Positions 45,293-53,678 of a stretch of 64,000 bases of DNA are shown piece by piece. This DNA comes from Candidatus Poribacteria bacterium (GTDB lineage Bacteria > Poribacteria > WGA-4E > WGA-3G), in NCBI GenBank assembly GCA_958295945.1, contig OY282386.1:5078204-5142203 (forward strand). Direction: 5' to 3'. The translations under genes were made by a program, and so were the position numbers. Each line of letters starts with the position of its first letter. Position 1 is the first letter of the stretch. The notes below the pieces were generated by a model. That model had not been told where the DNA came from. It saw only the letters and a program-made list of their open reading frames with translations, and did not search any database.

Positions 45293-47167
45293 ATGACTAA
45301 AATCACTCGACTCAATATACTGTTTCTATTGATTCTGTCAACCTGTTTCACAACAATTTTTCCATTTTCTGCAAATGCTCAGTTTCCTGAATTAGATTTG
45401 TCTGGTGATCTACCCTTTGAAAAACTCACCGCCGAAACCTATATTTCTTATGATAAAGTTCAACCTGGCAATGAATTCCATATTGCAGTTGTCGTGACAA
45501 TAGCGGATGGTTGGCATGTTAACGCGAATCCTACCCGCGCCCCTCTTATGCCAACAAAGATTACAGCACCTGATTTGCCGAATATAACCTTCGGAGATGT
45601 TGTATATCCGGCAGGTGACACGCTCAATATCGCCTCAATCGGTTTAGCTTCAGTATATCACGATACTGTATCCTTCGGTATTCCCGCAATTTTACTGCCA
45701 AGTGCCCCTGTTGAACCTATTGCTGTGGATTTAGAACTTCATTATCAGGCATGTAATGATGAACAGTGTTTGTTGCCTGAAACCTTGAATGTTTCTATAC
45801 CTATAGATGTTGCCAGTACAGAAGAGACTGTCATGTCAGTTAATGACACGATTTTTGCAAGTATTGCATTTGATGGACAACAGAACGATAGTAGCGAAAA
45901 TCAAGGCGGACTTGCCCGGGCACTATTAGGTGGGAACCTATTGCTTGCATTCATATTTGTATTCGGCGCAGGAATTGTAACTAGCTTAACACCTTGTGTC
46001 TATCCTTTGATACCGATAACGGTTTCAATCTTTGGTGCGAATGAGTCAACTGGGATCCTAAAGTCGTTTTTACTTTCTTTTGTATATGTAGTAGGTATTG
46101 TCATTACATATTCTATATTAGGTGTTGCTGTGGCATCAACAGATGCGGTTTTTGGACAGATTATGGCGGATCCGAGAGTAATTATTCCTATTTGCCTGAT
46201 TCTTGTTGCACTAGGGTTGTCAATGCTCGGCATTTATGAAATTAGACTGCCTTCTACAATGCAAAACAGGTTAAATACTGTTGGCGGTGCTGGATTCATC
46301 GGAGCATTCACGATGGGGACTGTCGCTGGAATCATCGCCGCACCATGCACAGGTCCTGCCCTTGCCGCTGTTCTTAGCTACATTGCTAATATAAATGAAG
46401 ATGATCAAACGCGTAAAATCATATTAGGGTTTTCGCTCATGGCGACCTATGCATTCGGTATGGGATTATTATTCATTTGTCTCGGCACCTTTTCCGGTTT
46501 GATTTCCTCCTTACCTAAATCTGGCGGATGGATGTACATCTTGGAAAATATCTTTGGGATTGCGATTATTACAATGGCACTATACTTTCTTAAAGATTTA
46601 GAGGTATTTACATCAGTGGAAGGTTTTTTACAGAAGACATTTCCGTATTTAGTTGTCATCGGTGGATTATGGCTCAGTGACTTAACACAACGTTTTAGAG
46701 GACTCCCACGTTTGATGCAGCTTCGAAAAGCATGTGGTGTTTTAGTAGCAGTCCTTGGTGCTTTTTTGATTATTCTAGGACCACAACAACCTGCTGCCGG
46801 TCCGCATTTGATCTGGGATTACGACAATGAACCAGTTGCACTGGAAGCAGCAAAACAGCAAGAAAAACTGGTGATACTTGACTTTTATGCGTCGTGGTGT
46901 GCTGCTTGTAATGAATTAGACCATAAGACATTTTCAGATCAAGAGGTCATAAATAGGTTAGCTAATTATGTTACTGTAAAACTTGACTTCAGTACAAAAT
47001 CTGATGAGGTATTGACAGAAAAATATAAGATTGTTGGTTTGCCGGTTGTCATATTTATGGATGGAGAAGGCAATATCTATGAACGAATAGAAGGGTTTGT
47101 TGAGCCGGAGGAAATGCTCAAAATAATTGACAAAGTTGAATCAAAAGCCAAAGATAACAAATTGTAG
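45293..47167 (+). CDS. dsbD: Thiol:disulfide interchange protein DsbD
   Basis: 624 residues. A signal peptide ends near 'SANAQ'. The N-terminal periplasmic domain contains 'YQACNDEQCLLPE' (redox Cys pair), then eight membrane helices with C235 ('SLTPCVYPLIP') and C352 ('AAPCTGPALAAV'), then a thioredoxin domain with C536-x2-C539 ('YASWCAACNELD'). It carries electrons from cytoplasmic thioredoxin to the periplasm. It starts after a 'taggagaattaat' site and is followed 9 bp later by a TPR gene, likely one operon. Confidence 0.95.
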   Translation: MTKITRLNILFLLILSTCFTTIFPFSANAQFPELDLSGDLPFEKLTAETYISYDKVQPGNEFHIAVVVTIADGWHVNANPTRAPLMPTKITAPDLPNITFGDVVYPAGDTLNIASIGLASVYHDTVSFGIPAILLPSAPVEPIAVDLELHYQACNDEQCLLPETLNVSIPIDVASTEETVMSVNDTIFASIAFDGQQNDSSENQGGLARALLGGNLLLAFIFVFGAGIVTSLTPCVYPLIPITVSIFGANESTGILKSFLLSFVYVVGIVITYSILGVAVASTDAVFGQIMADPRVIIPICLILVALGLSMLGIYEIRLPSTMQNRLNTVGGAGFIGAFTMGTVAGIIAAPCTGPALAAVLSYIANINEDDQTRKIILGFSLMATYAFGMGLLFICLGTFSGLISSLPKSGGWMYILENIFGIAIITMALYFLKDLEVFTSVEGFLQKTFPYLVVIGGLWLSDLTQRFRGLPRLMQLRKACGVLVAVLGAFLIILGPQQPAAGPHLIWDYDNEPVALEAAKQQEKLVILDFYASWCAACNELDHKTFSDQEVINRLANYVTVKLDFSTKSDEVLTEKYKIVGLPVVIFMDGEGNIYERIEGFVEPEEMLKIIDKVESKAKDNKL

Positions 47168-47176
47168 GTAATTCAC

Positions 47177-48265
47177 ATGGAATCAAACAAACAGTCAGAA
47201 AACAGATCGTACTTTTCTTTTCACCGTTGGTTAGTGTATTTAGAAATAATTGCAGTCATCGGTTTTTTAGTGGTTGCTGTATTATACACGCAACGCGGTG
47301 GTGCCGAACCAGATACGCCATCATTGTCGCAAGCGGGAAAGTTCCTTGCTGAAGCTGATGCACACTATGACAAACAGGACTTGGCTACAGCAATATTCCT
47401 CTATTGGCAGGCGTTACAAGCGTTAGAAACTGACAGAACTGAAGAGAATAAAGCAGATCGTTTACATGCAAACCTACGAATCGCAGAGATATATTCTCAG
47501 AGTAATTGGTTCAAAGATGCGAAATCACGACTTGCTCATGCAGCACAGATCCAGCCTGATCATAAGGATGTTCTGCTTTTAGGTGGAAAATTTTTGCGAG
47601 ATGAAAGTCTACCTGAAGAAGCAACTGAAAAGTTCTTGGCTGTCTTGGATAAACATCCAGATGATGCAGAAGCACACTATCTACTCGGTGTCTTATATCA
47701 AGGAAGCAAGCAGTATGAAAATGCATCAAAACACTATCGTGCCGCAATTGATAACGACCCGGAACTTACATATATTCCTTCTGAAAAAGCACCAATCGGT
47801 ATACTTGCACGCTTGCAATTGTCACGCACCTATAATAAGATGTTTCTTGGTTATAGATTTCTTGACAGAGAACTTACCGACGAAGATATGAAAGAGATTT
47901 CTCGACTTGAATCTCAAGCGATTATTCTGTTAGAGGAAGCCATCCAACTGAACCATGGGACACCTGAGATTATAGACGATCTTATTCGTTTACTGTACGT
48001 GAGGGCAAACGCACTCAAACGCGAAGCTGCGACACGACCTTATGCTGATGCCCTTGAAGTATATGAAAGAATTGTGGAACTTGATCCCACGGAAATTCAA
48101 GCATGGCAGGAGATGGGAGATATCCATTACGGTTTTCTTGTTGATAAAGAAAAGGCACTTGAGATGTACCGTAAGGTATATGAACTTGAATCACACGCAA
48201 CGACTTTAGCCGTAATCAAATCGCTTGAAGCAGAAATTGCTGATGGTATAGAAGAAGTAGAATGA
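47177..48265 (+). CDS. Membrane-anchored TPR protein
   Basis: 362 residues. Residues ~18-38 form one transmembrane segment ('LVYLEIIAVIGFLVVAVLY'). From ~50 onward several TPR units are visible ('DLATAIFLYWQALQAL', 'LPEEATEKFLAVLDKHPDDAEAHYLLGVLYQGSKQYENASKHY', 'ADALEVYERIVELDPTEIQAWQEMGDIHYG'). It is expected to sit on the periplasmic side and bind partner proteins. It is coupled to dsbD, so a role in envelope protein assembly is a reasonable inference. Confidence 0.8.
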   Translation: MESNKQSENRSYFSFHRWLVYLEIIAVIGFLVVAVLYTQRGGAEPDTPSLSQAGKFLAEADAHYDKQDLATAIFLYWQALQALETDRTEENKADRLHANLRIAEIYSQSNWFKDAKSRLAHAAQIQPDHKDVLLLGGKFLRDESLPEEATEKFLAVLDKHPDDAEAHYLLGVLYQGSKQYENASKHYRAAIDNDPELTYIPSEKAPIGILARLQLSRTYNKMFLGYRFLDRELTDEDMKEISRLESQAIILLEEAIQLNHGTPEIIDDLIRLLYVRANALKREAATRPYADALEVYERIVELDPTEIQAWQEMGDIHYGFLVDKEKALEMYRKVYELESHATTLAVIKSLEAEIADGIEEVE

Positions 48266-48311
48266 AGTATTTATTAATTGGTGTGCCGAAAGAATTGTGC
48301 AGGCAAGAGAG

Positions 48312-48385
48312 AAGCCGATGAGAGGATTTGAACCTCCGACCTACTGATTACGAATCAGTTGCTCTTCCCCTGAGCTACACCGGCT
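48312..48385 (-). tRNA. tRNA-Thr (CGT)
   Basis: 74 nt cloverleaf with acceptor AGCCGGT/ATCGGCT, GGTTCAAATCC T-arm and anticodon CGT in a TTCGTAA loop. It lies downstream of tRNA-Phe in one transcript. Confidence 0.9.
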
Positions 48386-48407
48386 TAACATATAGTGCAA
48401 AGAGAAA

Positions 48408-48480
<73 letters not shown>

Positions 48481-48490
48481 TTAGATATTT

Positions 48491-48519
48491 ATAATACCAT
48501 TAAATGATAGGATTGTCAA
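48491..48519 (-). promoter_or_regulatory. Sigma-70 promoter of tRNA-Phe/tRNA-Thr
   Basis: On the minus strand TTGACA, a 17-base spacer and TATTAT, 10 bases before tRNA-Phe. Confidence 0.82.
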
Positions 48520-48536
48520 GTAATTTCGATGAATTT

Positions 48537-49556
48537 TTACTCCTGCCAAATACCGATTTCCTTATAAAAACGGATTGCCCCTGGATGAAAAGGTGTACCT
48601 ACATCTCTGGCAGCATTTTTTTCATTAATCGCTTTACCTGCACCATGTGCCTTAACGACTTCAGCACGATGCATATATAAGGTTTTCGTAAAGTGATAAA
48701 CCATGTCTTCGTCTACGTCTGCTGCAGTGATAAGATGCATTGAACCAACATTCATGGTATTAAACGGTTCAGTCAGTACTCTCTTGTATGCATCTACAGG
48801 TACTGTAATAGGATTGAAGAATGGATATTTTTCAAAGAGAGTCTTTTTCACTGATTCTTCAAACGGAATGAAGACAATGTCCATTTTCGAACTCGCTTGG
48901 GTGACAGCAGGCGTAGGAATTGCACCACCCATAAATGCTACTGCAGATGTACCGTCTGACAAATAATCAACTGCATCACCATAAGTTCCATTTACAGGAG
49001 TAAAGTCCTGATATGTGACACCATGTTCTGCTAATATCGGTTCCAAAAAGTATTCAAAGCCTGCTCCTGCTGGACCCACAACGACTCGTTTGCCCTTCAA
49101 ATCAGCGATTGATTTTATCCCAGATGATTTTGTAGTGACAAACAACCCTACATTCGGTGCAAGTGTCATGACAGCACGGATCGGGTGTTCAGTTTTCCAT
49201 GCACCTTCGCCGCGAACCGCAAAATACGAAATCGCAGCATTTGCCATTCCAAATTCTATCGTACGGTCTTCGCTCACAAGTAAACGGATGTTTTGCTGTG
49301 TGCCTTTAGTGCCTTCGGCAGTGATCTCCCAATTTTTGCCTTTGATATTCCGTGCAACAACGTCTGCAATTGCACTGCCTACGGGGTGAAAAGCACCACC
49401 AATTGGCGCAGTCCCTATACTGATGAATTGTCGTTCTGTTTTATTCTCATCCGCAACTTTATCATCGTTTTTCTTTGATGCATTATCACATCCAATGCCT
49501 AAACTCAGTATTGAGATGAGACAAATAATGGGTAGATAGTATCCATAAAACTTCAT
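48537..49556 (-). CDS. TAXI-family TRAP transporter solute-binding lipoprotein
   Basis: 339 residues from the ATG at 49556 (GGAGAA 9 bases upstream). The lipobox is 'LSLGIGC'. The mature part begins 'ISIGTAPIGGAFHPVGSAIADVV', and 'LKGKRVVVGPAGAGFEYFLEPIL' and 'AVAFMGGAIPTPAV' follow the TAXI pattern. It captures a solute, perhaps a dicarboxylate or amino acid, for a TRAP permease. No permease gene is adjacent, so the partner lies elsewhere or the protein acts as a receptor. Confidence 0.9.
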   Translation of the reverse strand: MKFYGYYLPIICLISILSLGIGCDNASKKNDDKVADENKTERQFISIGTAPIGGAFHPVGSAIADVVARNIKGKNWEITAEGTKGTQQNIRLLVSEDRTIEFGMANAAISYFAVRGEGAWKTEHPIRAVMTLAPNVGLFVTTKSSGIKSIADLKGKRVVVGPAGAGFEYFLEPILAEHGVTYQDFTPVNGTYGDAVDYLSDGTSAVAFMGGAIPTPAVTQASSKMDIVFIPFEESVKKTLFEKYPFFNPITVPVDAYKRVLTEPFNTMNVGSMHLITAADVDEDMVYHFTKTLYMHRAEVVKAHGAGKAINEKNAARDVGTPFHPGAIRFYKEIGIWQE

Positions 49557-49625
49557 ATATATATATTCTCCTACAATCATTACGTGAATATTTACTTAAA
49601 TGTTTTTTGTCATTGAAAATCTATT

Positions 49626-50903
49626 TCAGTGTGAAGAATGTTCAAGTGGTACCTCTGGAGGAAAATAGCAGGTTTTTGACATATCGGGAAAGATATGTGT
49701 TACGTCTCGTCTATAGACATCTCCACTTAATATGTCAACAATACCTCCAAGATGTTGCGGATATTCAGACAAAAATCTAGCAAAACTGAATTCTTTTGTG
49801 TAGAAAGCGTAGACAAGTTTTCGAAATGCCTCCATTCCCTCAATAAAAGTTTGCCCAAAACTCCCTAACTTCTGTTCGGAGAAATCGTCTTTTTGAAATG
49901 CATCCACAATAGCATCTGCTGCCATTTCACCTGATTTGAGTGCTAAGAACAAGCCAGTTGAATAAACCGGATCCAAAAAACCGAATGCATCACCAATTAG
50001 CACCCAATTCTCACCTGCGATTCTGCTTGCACGATACGAGAAATCCTTTGTCGTCTGCATTGAAAACAGTTGTTTAGCACCTTCAAGTCGTTGCTTCAAT
50101 GGTTGACATTTCTCAAGTTCCTCATTGAATATTTTCTGTGTATTGAGTTTGCCATCAGGTTCTCTGCGGTTTTGCAGCAGGTAGTCTAAACCACCGACGA
50201 CACCTATGCTGGTGCGATTATATGGGAGTGGAATTGACCAGAACCATGAGTCTTTCTCTTCAGTGTGCAAGATTAAGGTAGCACCTTCGTCAAGTCCTTC
50301 ATCCCGATGTCCACCTTCATAGTGTGTAAAAAGAGATGCCTTCTTCAGATTAGGTTCTACTGTATTTAAGTCTAACTGCCTTCCGATGAGAGAACGTTGT
50401 CCGGTTGAGTCTACAATAACTGTCCCGTGTATTGTTTCAAAGTTATTATTTTTTCCATTCTGTGCAGCAATTCCAATTGCTTTGTCACCTTCAAAGAGAA
50501 CTTTACGAACACTCACACCTCTGCGAACTTCTACCCCTTTTTCAGTTGCGTTATCCAAGAGCATCTGGTCAAATTCGCTTCGTAGCACCTGCCATGTTAT
50601 TGCACTTTCGTGTGGATTGGTTTCAAAAAAGTAGAATGGGTTAGTGGCTTTACCTGTACGCGTGAAAAACTGCACACTGAACTTCTGTGGGAAGTTGCTA
50701 TTTCGCAATTTCTCAAGCATACCCAGACGTTTGAATGTCCAGTATGTGGCTGGGATCAATGACTCACCGATTTTGAAGGTCGGTTCAGCATCGCGTTCCA
50801 GGAGTAACACACGATAACCTTGCTGTGCAATGAGGGTTGCTGCGGTGCTGCCTGCAGGTCCTCCTCCGATGACGATGGTGTCGTAGTTTTGGTTTGTGTT
50901 CAT
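49626..50903 (-). CDS. FAD-dependent halogenase-like monooxygenase
   Basis: 425 residues. The N-terminus has the Rossmann 'DTIVIGGGPAGSTAATLIA', then 'RDAEPTFKIGESLIPATYW'. The motif W220-F-W222-S-I-P ('DSWFWSIPL') fits the W-x-W-x-I-P signature of flavin-dependent halogenases. 'VLIGDAFGFLDPVYSTGLFLALKSG' follows. The length is shorter than tryptophan halogenases (~500) and close to the phenolic/pyrrole-type or geranylgeranyl-reductase-like flavoenzymes. No biosynthetic cluster flanks it. A halogenation role is plausible but must be tested. Confidence 0.82.
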   Translation of the reverse strand: MNTNQNYDTIVIGGGPAGSTAATLIAQQGYRVLLLERDAEPTFKIGESLIPATYWTFKRLGMLEKLRNSNFPQKFSVQFFTRTGKATNPFYFFETNPHESAITWQVLRSEFDQMLLDNATEKGVEVRRGVSVRKVLFEGDKAIGIAAQNGKNNNFETIHGTVIVDSTGQRSLIGRQLDLNTVEPNLKKASLFTHYEGGHRDEGLDEGATLILHTEEKDSWFWSIPLPYNRTSIGVVGGLDYLLQNRREPDGKLNTQKIFNEELEKCQPLKQRLEGAKQLFSMQTTKDFSYRASRIAGENWVLIGDAFGFLDPVYSTGLFLALKSGEMAADAIVDAFQKDDFSEQKLGSFGQTFIEGMEAFRKLVYAFYTKEFSFARFLSEYPQHLGGIVDILSGDVYRRDVTHIFPDMSKTCYFPPEVPLEHSSH

Positions 50904-50951
50904 TTAATTCATCAGAATATGATAAAGTACTTTTAATCCTAATACCTAAAG

Positions 50952-51152
50952 TTAGTCTGCAGCTTTACCGTCTTCTGTCTTCGTAACTTCTGGTTCCTCA
51001 TCTGGTGGATCCACAAATTTGTATTTGCCAGACTTCCGGTATTCCATTTCTAATGCCTGATAGTGAGCGATCAGTTTGTCGACATCGTGATCAAACTTGG
51101 CAGAGATTTCTCTTCAAATTCTGTGAATTTCGTCAAGTTCATAGTTCGTCAT
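50952..51152 (-). pseudogene. Short antitoxin-like gene with an in-frame TGA
   Basis: Reading from the ATG at 51152 gives MTNYELDEIHRI, then TGA at 51116-51114, then REISAKFDHDVDKLIAHYQ and on to a stop at 50952. The two parts look like one 66-residue protein with a charged N-terminus and 'YRKSGKYKFVDPP' C-terminus. This layout resembles small antitoxin-like proteins of cyanobacteria and others. No toxin is adjacent. Nonsense decay is the simplest reading. Confidence 0.55.
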
Positions 51153-51235
51153 TTTCGTGTCACATTAGAAGACATAGAACTTATGAAGTGCCAATTATCC
51201 TCTATCCTAAAAAGCATTCTGTAAAACATCTCTAC

Positions 51236-51604
51236 TTAGGGCAAATTCTCTATTCTTACCTGCCCATCTTTAACAACATTCATAATCACACGATTTCCAT
51301 CAAGTAGTGCCATGCCAACTAACGGATCACCCTCCACTTGAAGGACAGGTACTTCACATGTTTTGCTAACCCAAACTACTCTTGCACGAAACAAGTTAAA
51401 GACCGCTCTATTCCCATCACCGAGAATTGCTTGTCGGTAGCCTGCTGGTCGTAGACCGAGTCGGTTTATCATATAAAGAGGAAGAGTCAAATACCCATCA
51501 AAACCTGTGTCAATAGTAGCAACAATTCTCTGTTGCCAATTCACACCGATAACTTCCAATTCAATAAGGGCTTCTCGGTTCTCAGAGATTTTCCCAATAA
51601 TCAT
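51236..51604 (-). CDS. Retropepsin-like (clan AA) aspartic protease
   Basis: 122 residues with the single active-site motif 'ATIDTGFDGYLTLPLYMI' (D-T-G) and a later 'PLVGMALLDGNRV' typical of the flap and C-terminal strand. Single-domain enzymes of this type work as dimers. The start ATG overlaps the stop of the upstream 89-residue gene (ATGA), so the two are coupled. Substrate unknown. Confidence 0.8.
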   Translation of the reverse strand: MIIGKISENREALIELEVIGVNWQQRIVATIDTGFDGYLTLPLYMINRLGLRPAGYRQAILGDGNRAVFNLFRARVVWVSKTCEVPVLQVEGDPLVGMALLDGNRVIMNVVKDGQVRIENLP

Positions 51605-51870
51605 TGAGTTGGCACCGATACCTTAAATCCAATTCGGTAGGCAGCTGGAAATCCTATACGGAGGCCGTAAACTGTAGCATTTGGTCGTTTTGACAGTAAA
51701 CGGTCTGTAGCTACTAAATCTTCATCAGCAATAGCATAATCGCCAGTATCAATGTCAACAACCAAGTATTTTCCCTTGTTTTCTGTTTCAACTTCGTCCC
51801 GAATTTCCTGTTGATACAGTTCCTCACCGCGCATAGCAATGATTTCAGGAGTTATATTAGATTTATGCAT
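51601..51870 (-). CDS. Small protein paired with the retropepsin-like gene
   Basis: 89 residues, acidic, soluble ('EELYQQEIRDEVETENKGKYLVVDIDTGDYAIADEDLVATDRLL' then a C-terminal 'YGLRIGFPAAYRIGF' stretch). No motif is recognised. It overlaps the protease gene by 4 bases and may be an inhibitor, substrate or chaperone of it. The gap 51871-52179 holds nothing that can be called. Confidence 0.68.
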   Translation of the reverse strand: MHKSNITPEIIAMRGEELYQQEIRDEVETENKGKYLVVDIDTGDYAIADEDLVATDRLLSKRPNATVYGLRIGFPAAYRIGFKVSVPTQ

Positions 51871-52179
51871 TATTTATCCTTGTAATATTGACATTACACT
51901 TACAATTAAGAATGAATTATACCTATTCTAAGAATGATTTTCACTTTTTTATTTAAATGTAAGAGGTCCAATGAATTGCGCTTGGAGAATGTGCTTATGG
52001 CATTCACATTGAATCAGTTATTTCTTTAATGGCATGTTCTTAATTAGAGATGGTATCATATCATTCTTCTGTCAATTTAGATGCATGAAGTTTGGCATTG
52101 TTATATTGGTAAGCATCATGATTATAACATGAATATGTGTAGCAGTTCAATATATTCTATCGCAGTTTGTTCATAACAC

Positions 52180-53424
52180 CTAACGTTCATCAGTAAATCG
52201 CTTTGACTTCAACTCATATCTGGGTAAAGACCCGTGTGATACAACTTTAACAATTGCACGCAAACCTAATGCGTCTCTGATAGCAGAAGTTATTGCCAAC
52301 GCAGTGTCAGTAGGATTTGGATTAGTGGTTTCAATCTGGACTTCAAGTTCATCAAGAGTTTCAGTTTTGTATGCACGCACAGCAAATTCAATCACATCAG
52401 GAAACTTAAGGATGATGTTTTCAATTGTTGCAGGATACACGTTCAAACCGCGAATGATGATGGCATTGTCAATACGTCCGATAACACCACTGTCAAGGAC
52501 ACGGTGTTGACTTCCACATTCGCACGGTGTTGGTTTGAGTTTGACATAATCACCTGTTCGATAACGAATCACTGGCATTCCGACACGACCTAAATTTGTG
52601 ATTACCAACTCACCTTCATCTGATGGAGTATCCGTTTCCGTGTCAAGCACTTCACAAATAAATTCATCTTCGTTCAGATGGACACCGGCTTGTGGTCTAC
52701 ACATCACACCCCATGCTCCTACTTCTGTCGCACCAGCATGGTCATAAGCGTGAGCACCCCAACGTTCCTCAATTCGTTGCTTTGTCGCGGGCAGACTTGC
52801 ACCTGGTTCTCCTGCATGTATAGTTACCCTAACGATAGAGTCTTTATTTAGATCAATACCTTCCTGTTCAGCCACTTCAGCGAGTCGTAATGCATAAGTC
52901 GGTGTGCAAATTACCACCGTCACATCATTACTGAGGATAGCGCGTATCCGTTGTTCTGAGGTAAATCCTCCATTTGCTAATGTGAGTGCACTGAGTTGTT
53001 GCGCGCCATGATATGCACTCCAAAAACCGATAAACGGACCGAACGAGAACGCAATCATGAACCGATCAGCAGATGTTATACCCGCAGCGTCGTATATGTC
53101 TCTCCAACATTTTCCCCACCAATCCCAAGATTCTTTGGTGTCTAACCAACGCAAAGGGGAACCTGTTGTACCTGAAGTTTGATGCAGACAAGTATAATGT
53201 TCTAACGGAAATGTGAGATTAGTGCCGTAAGGTGGATGAGATACTTGATTGGAACTCAGTTCATCCTTTGTTGTGAATGGAAGTTGCTGATAATCTGATA
53301 CTGTTTGTATTTCGTTTGGGAGGTTAATTCCTGCATCGGTGAGTTTCTGCTTGTAGAAGGTGTTTGTCTTTAATACCTGAGCAAGCATCTTGTGGAAACG
53401 TGTGAGTTGTGTTGTAATATCCAT
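52180..53424 (-). CDS. Phenylacetate-CoA ligase-like (PaaK family) enzyme
   Basis: 414 residues with the AMP-binding motif 'LHQTSGTTGSPLRWLDT' and later 'EVGAWGVMCRPQAGVHLNEDEF' and 'YRTGDYVKL', followed by 'GRIDNAIIIRGLNVYPATIENIIL', which are the adenylation and C-terminal domain signatures. It activates an aryl or acyl acid to a CoA thioester. Phenylacetate itself is only the family name; substrate is unknown. It lies 11 bp after the DUF433 gene on the same strand. Confidence 0.88.
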   Translation of the reverse strand: MDITTQLTRFHKMLAQVLKTNTFYKQKLTDAGINLPNEIQTVSDYQQLPFTTKDELSSNQVSHPPYGTNLTFPLEHYTCLHQTSGTTGSPLRWLDTKESWDWWGKCWRDIYDAAGITSADRFMIAFSFGPFIGFWSAYHGAQQLSALTLANGGFTSEQRIRAILSNDVTVVICTPTYALRLAEVAEQEGIDLNKDSIVRVTIHAGEPGASLPATKQRIEERWGAHAYDHAGATEVGAWGVMCRPQAGVHLNEDEFICEVLDTETDTPSDEGELVITNLGRVGMPVIRYRTGDYVKLKPTPCECGSQHRVLDSGVIGRIDNAIIIRGLNVYPATIENIILKFPDVIEFAVRAYKTETLDELEVQIETTNPNPTDTALAITSAIRDALGLRAIVKVVSHGSLPRYELKSKRFTDER

Positions 53425-53435
53425 TTTGCTTGGGT

Positions 53436-53645
53436 TCAGACAGCGAACCTAATAGTTTGCACCGCATAATAAAACGCCGCACGAATCCCTTCATCAGTAA
53501 GTCTTGGGTATTCTTCAAGCAATTGCTCAATTGTCTCACCTGCAGCAATTTTTTCCAATATTAAATCAACAGGTAGACGGGTGCCAGCGATAACAGGTTT
53601 ACCCATCATAATTGACGGGTTGCATTCAATGAGTTTTGTTTTCAT
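53436..53645 (-). CDS. DUF433 antitoxin-like protein, without adjacent toxin
   Basis: 69 residues that are nearly all DUF433: 'IMMGKPVIAGTRLPVDLILEKIAAGETIEQLLEEYPRLTDEGIRAA'. Unlike the DUF433 gene at 6482 it has no N-terminal extension and no DUF5615 partner. It lies between the radical SAM and PaaK-like genes on the minus strand. It may be a solitary antitoxin or regulator. Confidence 0.78.
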   Translation of the reverse strand: MKTKLIECNPSIMMGKPVIAGTRLPVDLILEKIAAGETIEQLLEEYPRLTDEGIRAAFYYAVQTIRFAV

Positions 53646-53678
53646 GGTTTCTTCCTTTTGTGCGTATGTATGAAATTT

